Shown here: piece after piece, positions 1-7,151 of the stretch
How the letters are laid out: every line of letters starts with the position of its first letter
How positions within the stretch are numbered: the first letter of the stretch is position 1
From: an uncultured Oscillospiraceae bacterium
GTDB taxonomy: Bacteria; Bacillota; Clostridia; Oscillospirales; Ruminococcaceae
Direction of reading: 5' to 3'
DNA length: 14,228 nt
NCBI GenBank assembly: GCA_910589145.1
Contig: CAJUSD010000056.1
Coordinates: 1 to 14,228 of the forward strand
Made by a program: the position numbers and the translations under genes
Notes under the pieces: generated by a model
Told to the model about the DNA's origin: nothing
Databases searched by the model: none
What the model saw: only the letters and a program-made list of their open reading frames with translations

Positions 1-1
1 G

Positions 2-490
2 GCAGCCCGAACCTTAACGCTGCTTGATGAACAGGTTTGGGTTGTGTCTAAAAAGGATAACGTAAATTCATGGTACCAGCCAACAGCAGAAGAACTTGGA
101 AATGAAGATTTTTTGAAAGATGTACATTATAGTGCAGCTTTACGTTTATATGACACCGGGTATACAGATGATCAAAAACCATATTATGCAGTAGAAGCAA
201 CCGTACAAACTGCAAATGAAAAAGTCCAGCCTATTATACGCCATCTTCTTAGCATCCAGCCGGAAGGGAATACAGAGCGTCTGCCATATAATGAGGGTTA
301 TACCCAATCTCATGATAAAGTGGATTTTTTCCAGGATATCCGTTATTTCAGCTATCCTGAAGGAAAGCCTGAGAACGTGAATGTAAATATAACGCTTAAC
401 CTGTTTTGTTATACTGGTTTCCCATGGGATTTAAGGGATGGATATGAAAAAGCAAACGGCTATATTTTAAATGATATAACTTTAGGATAA
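2..490 (+). CDS. Uncharacterised protein, 5' end outside the window
   Basis: The frame is open from the first bases of the window to the TAA at 488-490. Codons before the GTG at 44 read naturally (AARTLTLLDEQVWVV), and no ribosome binding site precedes that GTG, so this is the C-terminal part of a longer protein and 44 is not its start. The visible 162 residues are hydrophilic, rich in aromatic residues (Tyr, Phe, Trp) and in Asn/Asp/Glu, with no membrane segment and no motif I recognise. The gene ends 46 bp before the next one on the same strand, and all four genes up to 2347 are closely spaced, so they probably form one operon. I do not recognise the family. Its association with secreted and membrane neighbours is the only clue to function. 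Confidence 0.6.
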   Translation, partial: AARTLTLLDEQVWVVSKKDNVNSWYQPTAEELGNEDFLKDVHYSAALRLYDTGYTDDQKPYYAVEATVQTANEKVQPIIRHLLSIQPEGNTERLPYNEGYTQSHDKVDFFQDIRYFSYPEGKPENVNVNITLNLFCYTGFPWDLRDGYEKANGYILNDITLG

Positions 491-536
491 ATTGGCTTTC
501 ACAAAGGAAAGGCATTATTGAAAGAGGAATGAATCC

Positions 537-1448
537 ATGAAATATTTTGTACTGACAGTAATTTCCTTACTTCTCTGTTCCTATGGAAATCCGGTGAAAG
601 ATTCCCCGCTCCCCGATCCAAGCCCTATATCTCAGACTGCCAGCTTATCCACCCCTTCCTCGAACGTCGAGCCTGAACCATGGGTTTCTATGGATGAACC
701 GGAACTTTCCCCTATATATAACCTTTTCTGGAACGAAAAGGGAATCCAAACCTCTTTCCTATACGCAACCGATTCAGAGGGAAACCCCATTCCTAATTTA
801 ATGTGCTATTTTCTGGATGCTGATATCGGCAGCATTACCTATTCTATGCCCTGCGGCTTGATTCCACAGATTTGGCTGAGATCCTTTGGCAGTGGGCAGG
901 AAACCCTTTCAACCCAAATACTTCTCATCAATCCCAATACAGATGGTAAAGAACAGCACCAGCAATATGATATTGAATTGGATTTGACCGGCAGGAAGGC
1001 TTATCATATTATCTGGGATATGGAAAAGCCGGATTCCTACGCCCAAAATTCTGAAAAAGGCGTTACCATTTCTCTGAAATATGAAGACGGAACACCTGCC
1101 GCCGGAGTATTTGCCTATATCAGACCAATGTATCCCCTTGATTCTAATATAGATCGGAATCTTGGCATCGGCTCTACCATTATGCCAGGTGAAATTCCAA
1201 ATGGCATGGTTGGCAATAGTTCGGCTTCCTTTGAAATGGGACGGTATTCTGACGCGCAGGGGAATGTGTATTTCCAACTAGACCCTTTTTGCAGTACAAA
1301 GGGCATTTACTACAGTTTGGATATATATGAAGCTTCCTTTTTTACTTATAGGAAAAACCTTCACCCCTGGAGAATAGAGGTTTCCGGCATGGATGAAAAC
1401 GGCAGCTTCCAAAGAAATATTGAAACAGTTTTAACTTCTGGTTCCTGA
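537..1448 (+). CDS. Secreted or lipoprotein-like uncharacterised protein
   Basis: This 303-aa protein starts at ATG 537, with AGAGGA at 523-528 and 8 nt of spacing. The N-terminus (MKYFVLTVISLLLC) is a short hydrophobic signal-like stretch ending in Cys14. The lipobox would be LLLC, with an unusual Leu at -1, so lipidation is possible but not certain. Residues 15-55 are a Pro/Ser-rich linker. The rest looks like a beta-rich extracytoplasmic domain with two segments of similar style: DSEGNPIPNLMCYF near residue 79 and KYEDGTPAAGVFAYI near 180. Both resemble the first strands of Ig-like or prealbumin-like folds, followed later by DAQGNVYFQL. This is a resemblance seen by eye, not a family assignment. 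It probably acts on the outer face of the membrane with its membrane-protein neighbours. Confidence 0.72.
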   Translation: MKYFVLTVISLLLCSYGNPVKDSPLPDPSPISQTASLSTPSSNVEPEPWVSMDEPELSPIYNLFWNEKGIQTSFLYATDSEGNPIPNLMCYFLDADIGSITYSMPCGLIPQIWLRSFGSGQETLSTQILLINPNTDGKEQHQQYDIELDLTGRKAYHIIWDMEKPDSYAQNSEKGVTISLKYEDGTPAAGVFAYIRPMYPLDSNIDRNLGIGSTIMPGEIPNGMVGNSSASFEMGRYSDAQGNVYFQLDPFCSTKGIYYSLDIYEASFFTYRKNLHPWRIEVSGMDENGSFQRNIETVLTSGS

Positions 1449-1485
1449 AATACTCCTTCCCAACATAGACAGGGGGGAAAGTCCA

Positions 1486-1933
1486 ATGGGTTCTTCTAAA
1501 AAGCATATCTATATAATTCTGTCTTTCTGTATCTGTATATCAATACCAGCCTTAATAGTATTGTACAACTGGGATAAACTTGGGGAACCTGTTTCTATTG
1601 TGATTCAAGACCATCCAGACGATGTTTCCTCATCAAGATTCTGCTGTAACTGCCTGTGAAGAAAACTGGCTGATGATACATAATACTTATAAAACAAAAT
1701 TTTCCTTTTTCCCAATCGAAAAGCTGTCTGAAGATTACATATTCATTCAAAGGAACTCCCCTTCTCCTGGTTCAATCGAAGTAAAAATATATAAAACTCC
1801 AGAGAGAAAAACGATTCCGCTTCCAATATCCATTATCCGAATTATCTGGCTGTGGGGTACGCAGGTACTAATATGTGTTTTCGTTATTTGGACAGCCGCC
1901 AAAATCGTTTATATGCATACACATAAACGTTAA
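1486..1933 (+). pseudogene. Small two-helix membrane protein split by a frameshift
   Basis: An ATG at 1486 has a good ribosome binding site (AGGGGGG at 1471-1477, 8 nt spacing) and opens a frame encoding MGSSKKHIYIILSF..., a basic N-terminus followed by a hydrophobic helix at about residues 8-27. That frame stops at TGA 1657-1659 after a Cys-rich tail that looks out of frame. A second frame, open from 1604 to TAA 1931-1933, carries a plausible soluble domain and a second hydrophobic helix (IWLWGTQVLICVFVIW). Joining them somewhere in 1604-1659 gives one protein of about 148 aa with a transmembrane helix at each end. The shift corresponds to one extra base (or two missing), and no homopolymer lies in the overlap. 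The internal ATG at 1622 has no ribosome binding site, so two separate genes are less likely. No family recognised. Confidence 0.55.
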
Positions 1934-1946
1934 GGAGGAAGAACAG

Positions 1947-2347
1947 ATGAATGTTCACCTTTTGAAAAAACAGCCAGTTTCATAATGCTGCTTACAGGCA
2001 TTATCAATTCCTTTCTTGGTACAGTTGCAACGGCGTTTCCAAATTTCTATGTCAAAACATTAGGTTTTTGTATAGAATTTATGCGTTTCTCCAACACCAA
2101 GTTATTTACATTAGGTATCCTTGAAATCATTTATGGGCTGCTTTTTTTCAACTATAAGATAGATCATTGGGGTGTGTATCTTCTGTTCCTCATCTTAAAC
2201 GGAAAGGCAATTTTCAAAATGATATCCGTCCTGTCCTATCTTACAAGCCTTGGTTACTTTATATTTTTTCTGATTCAGCTTATTGTTATAGCTGCTTTTC
2301 ATATAGCAGATATAACATATAACAAAAAAAGCAGAACAGCCATCTAA
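1947..2347 (+). CDS. Small polytopic membrane protein with a frame break at an A6 run
   Basis: AAGGAGG at 1932-1938 sits 8 nt before an ATG at 1947, but that frame ends after 12 codons (MNVHLLKKQPVS) at TAA 1983-1985. The main frame starts at ATG 1985, which overlaps this stop as TAATG, and runs 120 codons to TAA. In the main frame the codons just upstream (EKTASFI) join smoothly to it. One extra A in the A6 run at 1965-1970, or a -1 slip there, would fuse both into a 133-aa protein beginning MNVHLLKKTASFIMLLTGI. The product has about four hydrophobic helices and a short polar tail, with no recognised family. Translation of the 120-codon part could also occur by reinitiation at TAATG, as with a leader peptide. 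It is the last gene before the terminator at 2361. Confidence 0.6.
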
Positions 2348-2360
2348 ATTTCATATTTTT

Positions 2361-2400
2361 AATCCGGTTCCAGTAAATACTCTACTGGAACCGGATTTTT
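2361..2400 (+). terminator. Intrinsic terminator of the first operon
   Basis: A perfect 15-bp stem (AATCCGGTTCCAGTA at 2361-2375 with its exact complement at 2383-2397) closes a 7-nt loop and runs into a T tract at 2396-2401. It lies 14 bp after the last plus-strand stop. The opposite strand lacks a T tract after the stem, so it should act mainly on plus-strand transcripts, although the convergent flippase gene ends only a few bases away. Confidence 0.9.
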
Positions 2401-2406
2401 TATTCA

Positions 2407-3846
2407 TTAACGTTTAATATCAAATTTTCCATGAAGCATCCAACCCCCGGCAAACAGAAGGGACATGAGAAACAAAACAATCTGTACCCCCAATTGGAAA
2501 GAATCATCAACAGGACAGGAAGCAATAACCGCCTGCCCCAAAAAGAGGATTCCCAAAAACACCCCGCCCCATAAAGATTTCCCCAAAGGCATCCATTTCC
2601 GGGAGCCAAATGCCCTAAAGATAACCATAATAATATTGGAAACAATGCCTGCAATTAACACGCCCCAAACACGGAAAACAGGTACAAATGCAAACCCCGC
2701 CGCCAAAAAAGCCCCCAAACAAATGGCGGCAGAGCGAAAAAGCCCGCCTGTTTTCCGTTCCGCCAGATAAAACGCACTGAAATAAACGCTGTACCCCTGA
2801 AAAACCGCCGCGGCAGCAACAAGGGGAAGGTACTTCCCCGCCTCCTGAAACGCCCCCTTTAGGAGAAATCTTTGAACCAAAGGAAGGCAGAAAATCAGAA
2901 TCCCTCCACCTAGAAAAAGCCCTCCTGAATAAAGTCGAAAAACCGCTGGGAAATAGCTGTTTTTATTATTTTCCTTCCATCCTAGAGATACTATATACTG
3001 CCAAGCCTGTTGAAAAATTCCAACCGCCATCCGTACAGCGGCGCCGATTTTAGCCGCCGATGTATAAAATCCGGCCTGTTCTTCCCCGCAGAACCACAAA
3101 ACAAGGTATCTGCCGGAAAGGTTCGTCAACTGCAAAAGGAAAGCCGCCGGTATGACAGGAAGGGCATAGAAGAGCATTTGGCAGGATAATTCTTTTGACA
3201 GAGAATCCTTCCAGACCAGACCCGGTTTCCAATCATTCCAAAGTTTTCCCAAACCGACAGCGGCACACGCCCCCGCTAACTGGGAAAGGAAAAGCGCTGT
3301 CAAATACCCCTGTCCTCCAAATCTGGGAAGCAGCACAAACTGAAACACAGCCAGCGAAACCGCCTGGCATACACCCGCTGCGGTAAAACGTCCTGCCCAT
3401 CCCATTCCGCGCATGAACTGGGACACAGACACTCTAATCCCCGTAAAAACAACAAGCGCCACAAACAGGAAAAAATAATTTCCTGGGCGGTACACCTTCC
3501 AAAACAGGAGCATACAAACGAGCCATACCGATTCCCCAAAAAGCCCAACGCTTATCCCTACGGTAAAAGTTTTTTGAGGTTCTTCCCGCTGGACGGCAAA
3601 ACGGAACAAAGCCTCATGGATTCCTAAAATGGCAATAGGGCTGAATAGTTCCGCAGTGCCAGCCCATATTTCAACAGCGCCATACACCTGCGGCGTAAGC
3701 TGGGAGGTATACAGTGGGAGCAATAGAAACTGTATTCCCTTTGTAATTAAATTTCCAACAGAGAAAATGAAAAGGCTTGAAAGCAGGCTTTTTGTCAGAT
3801 GCTTCATAAGTAAAAACCGTCGTTTCTTAAAAATATTGCGCAGCAT
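2407..3846 (-). CDS. Polysaccharide flippase (Wzx/MviN-like, MOP superfamily)
   Basis: This is a highly hydrophobic protein with about 12-14 predicted membrane helices and the family's N-terminal pattern (FIFSVGNLITKGIQFLLLPLYT, then LTPQVYGAVEIW). Members of the MOP superfamily, Wzx branch, flip lipid-linked oligosaccharides across the cytoplasmic membrane for capsule, O-antigen-like or wall polymers. The open frame reaches back to 3972, but those extra residues are encoded by terminator and repeat sequence and are unlikely to be real. I chose ATG 3846 (480 aa). ATG 3807 (MKHLTKSLL...) gives the N-terminus most typical of the family. The strong AGGAGG at 3868-3873 stands 21 nt from 3846, unusually far, so the start is uncertain. 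No glycosyltransferase lies beside it, so its substrate cannot be inferred. Confidence 0.88.
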   Translation of the reverse strand: MLRNIFKKRRFLLMKHLTKSLLSSLFIFSVGNLITKGIQFLLLPLYTSQLTPQVYGAVEIWAGTAELFSPIAILGIHEALFRFAVQREEPQKTFTVGISVGLFGESVWLVCMLLFWKVYRPGNYFFLFVALVVFTGIRVSVSQFMRGMGWAGRFTAAGVCQAVSLAVFQFVLLPRFGGQGYLTALFLSQLAGACAAVGLGKLWNDWKPGLVWKDSLSKELSCQMLFYALPVIPAAFLLQLTNLSGRYLVLWFCGEEQAGFYTSAAKIGAAVRMAVGIFQQAWQYIVSLGWKENNKNSYFPAVFRLYSGGLFLGGGILIFCLPLVQRFLLKGAFQEAGKYLPLVAAAAVFQGYSVYFSAFYLAERKTGGLFRSAAICLGAFLAAGFAFVPVFRVWGVLIAGIVSNIIMVIFRAFGSRKWMPLGKSLWGGVFLGILFLGQAVIASCPVDDSFQLGVQIVLFLMSLLFAGGWMLHGKFDIKR

Positions 3847-3879
3847 GTGAAAGGCTGGTTTAACTGACCTCCTATTTCT

Positions 3880-3913
3880 AAAAAAACGGTACAGCCGAGG
3901 CCATACCGTTTTT
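3880..3913 (-). terminator. Terminator-like hairpin just upstream of the flippase
   Basis: Read on the minus strand, a 10-bp stem (AAAAACGGTA pairing with TACCGTTTTT, arms at 3904-3913 and 3882-3891, 12-nt loop) runs into a T7 tract. It is the only terminator-like structure after pnp, so it probably ends the pnp transcript. Its T tract ends 6 bp before the AGGAGG of the flippase and I see no convincing promoter between them, so it could equally be an attenuator. The stem is AT-rich. Confidence 0.6.
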
Positions 3914-3960
3914 AAATAGTGCGGGTTCGATGAAATTTTCAGCTTTTCGGTATTAGGGAC

Positions 3961-4136
3961 GCCATCCAGCAAACCAATGGTTTGCTGGATGGCTGCAAGA
4001 GGAAACTTAAAGCTTCGTCAAACTCTGCGGAGTTTGACACAGTGGAAGAAGCCCGCCATAAGCTGGTTCCATTCCCAATCTTATCCCACCTCCGAGCAAT
4101 TCCAGCGGGCTTTTGAGGAGTGCAGCTCTGCTGCAC
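3961..4136. repeat. Block of nested perfect inverted repeats between pnp and the flippase
   Basis: Four inverted repeats lie within 176 bp. (A) A 15-bp stem GCCATCCAGCAAACC at 3961-3975 with its complement at 3979-3993, 3-nt loop. (B) A 9-bp stem GTCAAACTC at 4017-4025 with 4030-4038, loop TGCG. (C) AAGCCCGC at 4049-4056 with GCGGGCTT at 4105-4112, enclosing 48 nt. (D) A 7-bp stem GTGCAGC at 4120-4126 with 4130-4136, loop TCT. Short open frames cross it on both strands, but none has a ribosome binding site or protein-like composition. The look is that of a dispersed intergenic repeat or a structured RNA. Which strand matters is unknown; transcription from pnp would read it on the minus strand. 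Confidence 0.55.
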
Positions 4137-4227
4137 AACCCCCTGGACCCGAAACCTTTTTAATCCGCCCCAGCTTGTACTCGTCTTAGCTTATCCCCGC
4201 GTCTACGCTTTATCTAACTCAAAAGAC

Positions 4228-6354
4228 CTAATTTTGATTTTGAATTGCGTTCATAGCATCTTTTCTTGAAAGGTTAATCCGTCCTTGGGGGTCAATCTCC
4301 GTTATTTTAACGAAAATCTCATCTCCAACGTTTACCACATCTTCCACCCGATTAACACGGTGGTTTTCCAATTTAGAAATATGCACCAAGCCTTCCTTAC
4401 CGGGGGCAATTTCAACGAAAGCACCGAAATTCATCAACCGGGTAACCCGGCCCTTATAGATAGCGCCCACTTCCGGTTCCATGACAATTGTTTTAATAAT
4501 CTGCAAGGCGCGGCTGCAGTTATCCATATTAATACCGGAAACAAAGACAGCCCCATCTTCCTCGATATCAATTTTAACATCGCACTCAGCACAGATTTTC
4601 TGAATGACTTTGCCGCCGGAACCAATGACCTCACGGATTTTATCAGTAGGAATTTTTATAGAAAGCATTTTAGGTGCAAACTCAGAAAGCTGAGGCCGAA
4701 CCTCAGGAATTGCTTTTTTCATCACACCATCAAGAATGGCAATTCTGCCTTCTCTGGTTGATTCAAGCGCCTGTTTAATGATATCAAGGGAAAGGCCCTC
4801 GATTTTCATATCTACCTGGATAGCAGTAATACCCTTATAGGTTCCGCCAACCTTAAAGTCCATATCTCCAAAGAAGTCTTCCAACCCTTGAATATCAAGC
4901 ATAGTATCCCAACGCTCACCCTCAGTAATCAAACCACAGGAAATACCGGCGACAGGGGTTTTAATGGGAACGCCTGCATCCATCAAAGCAAGGGTAGAGC
5001 CGCAAATAGAAGCCTGGGAAGTAGAACCGTTAGAAGAAAGGACTTCTGAAACAAGGCGCATGGCATAGGGAAATTCTTCCACAGAGGGAAGGACAGGTTC
5101 CAAAGCCCGTTCTGCCAGGGCGCCATGGCCAATCTCACGTCTGCCAGGGCCGCGGCTGGGACGGGTTTCGCCAACAGAATAAGATGGGAAATTATATTGG
5201 TGCATGTAGCGTTTTGTCGTTTCACCATCAATACCATCCAAGCTTTGGGAGTCACTGACAGGCCCTAAAGTAGCAATGGTTAAAACCTGCGTTTGCCCCC
5301 TGGTAAACATCCCAGAACCATGAACTCTTGGAATCAGCCCAACCTCAGCAGCTAACGGACGAATTTCATCCATTTTACGTCCATCAACACGTTTGCCGTC
5401 GTCTAACAGCCAGCGGCGGACAATATATTTTTGCAGCTTATAAATACATTCGTCAATCTCAAGAACATGTTCAGGGTACTTCTCGTCAAATTCTGCATGG
5501 ATCTTGTCCACCACCGGCGCAAGGCGTGCCTCACGGACATTTTTGTCGTCAGTGTCCAATGCAAATTTAATGTCGTCAATGGCAAATTCCTTGACGGCCT
5601 CAAACATATTGTGGTCAACTTCTTTTGATTCAAACTCAAACTTTGGTTTGCCGATTTCCTTTTGAACCCCTGCCAAAAATGCGACCATTTGGCTGTTGGC
5701 TTCCTGGCCTTTTGCAATTGCTTCCAGCATAACGTTTTCGGGAACTTCATTAGCGCCGCATTCTACCATGACAATCTTGTCCGCTGTACCAACTACTGTC
5801 AGGTTCAAATCGCTTTTCTGGCGCTGTTCATAGTTGGGGTTGACGATAATCTCCCCATCGACCAGTCCTACATTGACCCCGCAAATAGGCCCATGGAAGG
5901 GAATATCTGAGACAGACAGGGCGAAAGACGTTCCCAACATTCCGGCGATCTCCGGCAAAAAATCCGGTTCGACGGACAGCACTGTCATCACAACAGCTAC
6001 ATCGTTGCGCATATCTTTAGGGAATAAGGGACGGATGGGGCGATCCACCAAACGGGAATTTAAAATAGCCTTATCAGTGGGACGGCCTTCCCTTTTAATA
6101 AAGGAACCAGGGATTTTGCCCACAGAGTACATTTTTTCCTCAAAGTCTACAGACAACGGGAAAAAGTCAACGCCTTCCCGTGGTTTCTGGGATGCAGTGA
6201 CATTCACCAATACAGTTGTGCCGCCATATTTCACCAAAACCGAACCATTTGAAAGCCCACACATTTTCCCGGTTTCAAATACCACCTTTTGCCCTGAAAA
6301 CTCTGTTTCAAAAACCCGATAAGATGTAAATTCATTTTCCTTATAAAACGCCAC
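4228..6354 (-). CDS. pnp: Polyribonucleotide nucleotidyltransferase (PNPase)
   Basis: PNPase degrades RNA 3' to 5' by phosphorolysis, releasing nucleoside diphosphates, as a cytoplasmic trimer and often in the degradosome. At 708 aa it has the usual length and full domain order: first RNase PH domain (about 12-145, with FFPLSVDFEEKMYSVGKIPG at 64-83), the all-helical linker (about 240-315), second RNase PH domain (about 325-460 and on to GDMDFK near 496-501, the catalytic acidic motif), a KH domain (562-620, loop GSGG at 578-581) and an S1 domain (629-697). The start is GTG at 6354, supported by GGAGGT at 6363-6368 with 8 nt spacing; no ATG is better placed. It follows rpsO, the usual bacterial order, but has a terminator and its own promoter between. 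Nothing appears damaged. Confidence 0.98.
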   Translation of the reverse strand: MAFYKENEFTSYRVFETEFSGQKVVFETGKMCGLSNGSVLVKYGGTTVLVNVTASQKPREGVDFFPLSVDFEEKMYSVGKIPGSFIKREGRPTDKAILNSRLVDRPIRPLFPKDMRNDVAVVMTVLSVEPDFLPEIAGMLGTSFALSVSDIPFHGPICGVNVGLVDGEIIVNPNYEQRQKSDLNLTVVGTADKIVMVECGANEVPENVMLEAIAKGQEANSQMVAFLAGVQKEIGKPKFEFESKEVDHNMFEAVKEFAIDDIKFALDTDDKNVREARLAPVVDKIHAEFDEKYPEHVLEIDECIYKLQKYIVRRWLLDDGKRVDGRKMDEIRPLAAEVGLIPRVHGSGMFTRGQTQVLTIATLGPVSDSQSLDGIDGETTKRYMHQYNFPSYSVGETRPSRGPGRREIGHGALAERALEPVLPSVEEFPYAMRLVSEVLSSNGSTSQASICGSTLALMDAGVPIKTPVAGISCGLITEGERWDTMLDIQGLEDFFGDMDFKVGGTYKGITAIQVDMKIEGLSLDIIKQALESTREGRIAILDGVMKKAIPEVRPQLSEFAPKMLSIKIPTDKIREVIGSGGKVIQKICAECDVKIDIEEDGAVFVSGINMDNCSRALQIIKTIVMEPEVGAIYKGRVTRLMNFGAFVEIAPGKEGLVHISKLENHRVNRVEDVVNVGDEIFVKITEIDPQGRINLSRKDAMNAIQNQN

Positions 6355-6436
6355 CTGTTTTTACCTCCATTTTATTATCTGCCCCAGGCGGCTCGATTTA
6401 GCAATGAATCCAAAAAACCGCGTTTTCTCCGTCCCC

Positions 6437-6464
6437 ATTGTAAAAGTACAATGAATAACTGCAA
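6437..6464 (-). promoter_or_regulatory. Sigma-A promoter for pnp, with a palindrome over the -10 box
   Basis: On the minus strand a -35 box TTGCAG (6459-6464) and a -10 box TACAAT (6437-6442) are separated by 17 nt. Transcription would start near 6430, giving a leader of about 75 nt before the GTG at 6354. The -10 box is one arm of a perfect inverted repeat (CATTGTA at 6436-6442, AAAG, TACAATG at 6447-6453), which could be an operator. Confidence 0.7.
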
Positions 6465-6556
6465 TTTTTTCGATTTACTGCTAAATGAGCGGGCACGCCT
6501 GAGAATTTTTTGCACTTTTTCTTAATAGAATACGAATGCTTTAAAAACTGCCCATG

Positions 6557-6590
6557 TCAAAAAGGCAGACACAAATTCTGCGTCTGCCTT
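6557..6590 (-). terminator. Intrinsic terminator after rpsO
   Basis: On the minus strand AAGGCAGAC pairs with GTCTGCCTT (arms at 6582-6590 and 6562-6570, 11-nt loop) and continues into a T tract at 6559-6563. It lies 13 bp after the rpsO stop codon and separates rpsO from the pnp promoter. It may be partly read through, as rpsO and pnp are co-transcribed in other bacteria. Confidence 0.85.
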
Positions 6591-6603
6591 CCGTCGTACA
6601 TGA

Positions 6604-6870
6604 TTACTTACGTAGTCCAAGCTTGGCAACAATTGCACGATACCGCTCAATATCTGTTTTCATCAGATAATTCAGCAGGTTACGGCGATGGCCTACCATC
6701 TTTAACAGGCCGCGACGGGAATGATGATCCTTTTTATGAATCTTTAAATGCTCCGTCAAGTCTGAAATACGCTGTGTTAATACCGCAATTTGGACTTCAG
6801 GGGAACCTGTGTCCTTTTCATTGATGCGGTAGGTTTCAATAATAGATGTTTTTTGTTCCTTTTGCATCAT
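6604..6870 (-). CDS. rpsO: Ribosomal protein S15
   Basis: S15 binds the three-way junction of helices 20-22 of 16S rRNA and helps nucleate the 30S platform. The 88-aa protein has the family's size and its conserved core (DTGSPEVQIAVLTQRI, then LTEHLKIHKKDHHSRRGLL and GHRRNLLNYL), ending in GLRK. The open frame extends upstream to 7026, but the extra 52 residues do not belong to S15. The start is ATG 6870, or the adjacent ATG 6867. A ribosome binding site GAGGTGAT at 6880-6887 lies 9 nt before 6870. The gene has its own promoter, a long leader and a terminator, so it is a single-gene unit followed by pnp. Confidence 0.98.
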   Translation of the reverse strand: MMQKEQKTSIIETYRINEKDTGSPEVQIAVLTQRISDLTEHLKIHKKDHHSRRGLLKMVGHRRNLLNYLMKTDIERYRAIVAKLGLRK

Positions 6871-7044
6871 ATGGGTTGTATCACCTCTTTGTAGATTTAG
6901 GCTGACAGCTATGGCTGTGGTACCATGTTCAGCCCATGCCCGCTTAATCTCCGTACAGGGAAGGTGACTTGTCTCTCTACCAAAGAGCTGAAACCGCTGA
7001 CCGAGACTAAGTGGATTTACTGACATATTGTGGAGTACATCAGC
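6871..7044 (-). promoter_or_regulatory. Long structured rpsO leader, candidate S15 autoregulatory RNA
   Basis: From the predicted start near 7044 to the rpsO ATG the mRNA has about 174 untranslated nt. On the minus strand it can form several helices: GTCTC with GAGAC enclosing an inner CTCT/AGAG hairpin, and GGCTG with CAGCC enclosing ACAGC-CATA-GCTGT with a large bulge on one side. The last helix ends about 10 nt before the ribosome binding site. S15 is known to repress its own mRNA through leader structures in several bacterial groups. That this is such a site is inference from position and foldability, not a match to a known model. Confidence 0.5.
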
Positions 7045-7050
7045 CTTTTT

Positions 7051-7079
7051 ATGATAGCATAGTTTCAGAAACTTGTAAA
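7051..7079 (-). promoter_or_regulatory. Sigma-A promoter for rpsO
   Basis: On the minus strand a -35 box TTTACA (7074-7079) and a -10 box TATCAT (7051-7056) are separated by exactly 17 nt. It lies between the end of the MATE gene and the rpsO leader, where a promoter is expected. Confidence 0.7.
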
Positions 7080-7102
7080 GCCATAATTTAAAATTTTTCA
7101 GG

Positions 7103-7139
7103 AAAGCAGCCCGGCCAGCAAAGTGACCAGGCTGCCTTT
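7103..7139 (-). terminator. Probable terminator of the MATE gene
   Basis: An imperfect hairpin lies 16-49 bp past the MATE stop codon: GCAGCC at 7106-7111 pairs with GGCTGC at 7130-7135, with further partial pairing towards the loop. The tail on the minus strand is only TTTCC, while the plus-strand side has a better T-rich tail. Its position between two minus-strand transcription units is the main argument for it. Confidence 0.5.
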
Positions 7140-7151
7140 ATTTTATGGAGT

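Noticed and set aside
909..1306. Minus-strand frames inside the secreted-protein gene
   Set aside because: They are shadows of the plus-strand gene, which has its own ribosome binding site and signal sequence.
3847..3972. N-terminal extension of the flippase frame to 3972
   Set aside because: It is encoded by the terminator hairpin and one arm of the 15-bp palindrome, has no ribosome binding site at its start and is not part of the family's usual N-terminus.
3939..4189. Small open frames on both strands over the palindrome block
   Set aside because: They lack ribosome binding sites, overlap each other and simply follow the inverted repeats.
6871..7026. N-terminal extension of the rpsO open frame
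   Set aside because: S15 is 88-89 aa long, the extra residues are unlike S15, and a ribosome binding site with correct spacing serves ATG 6870. The region is the mRNA leader.
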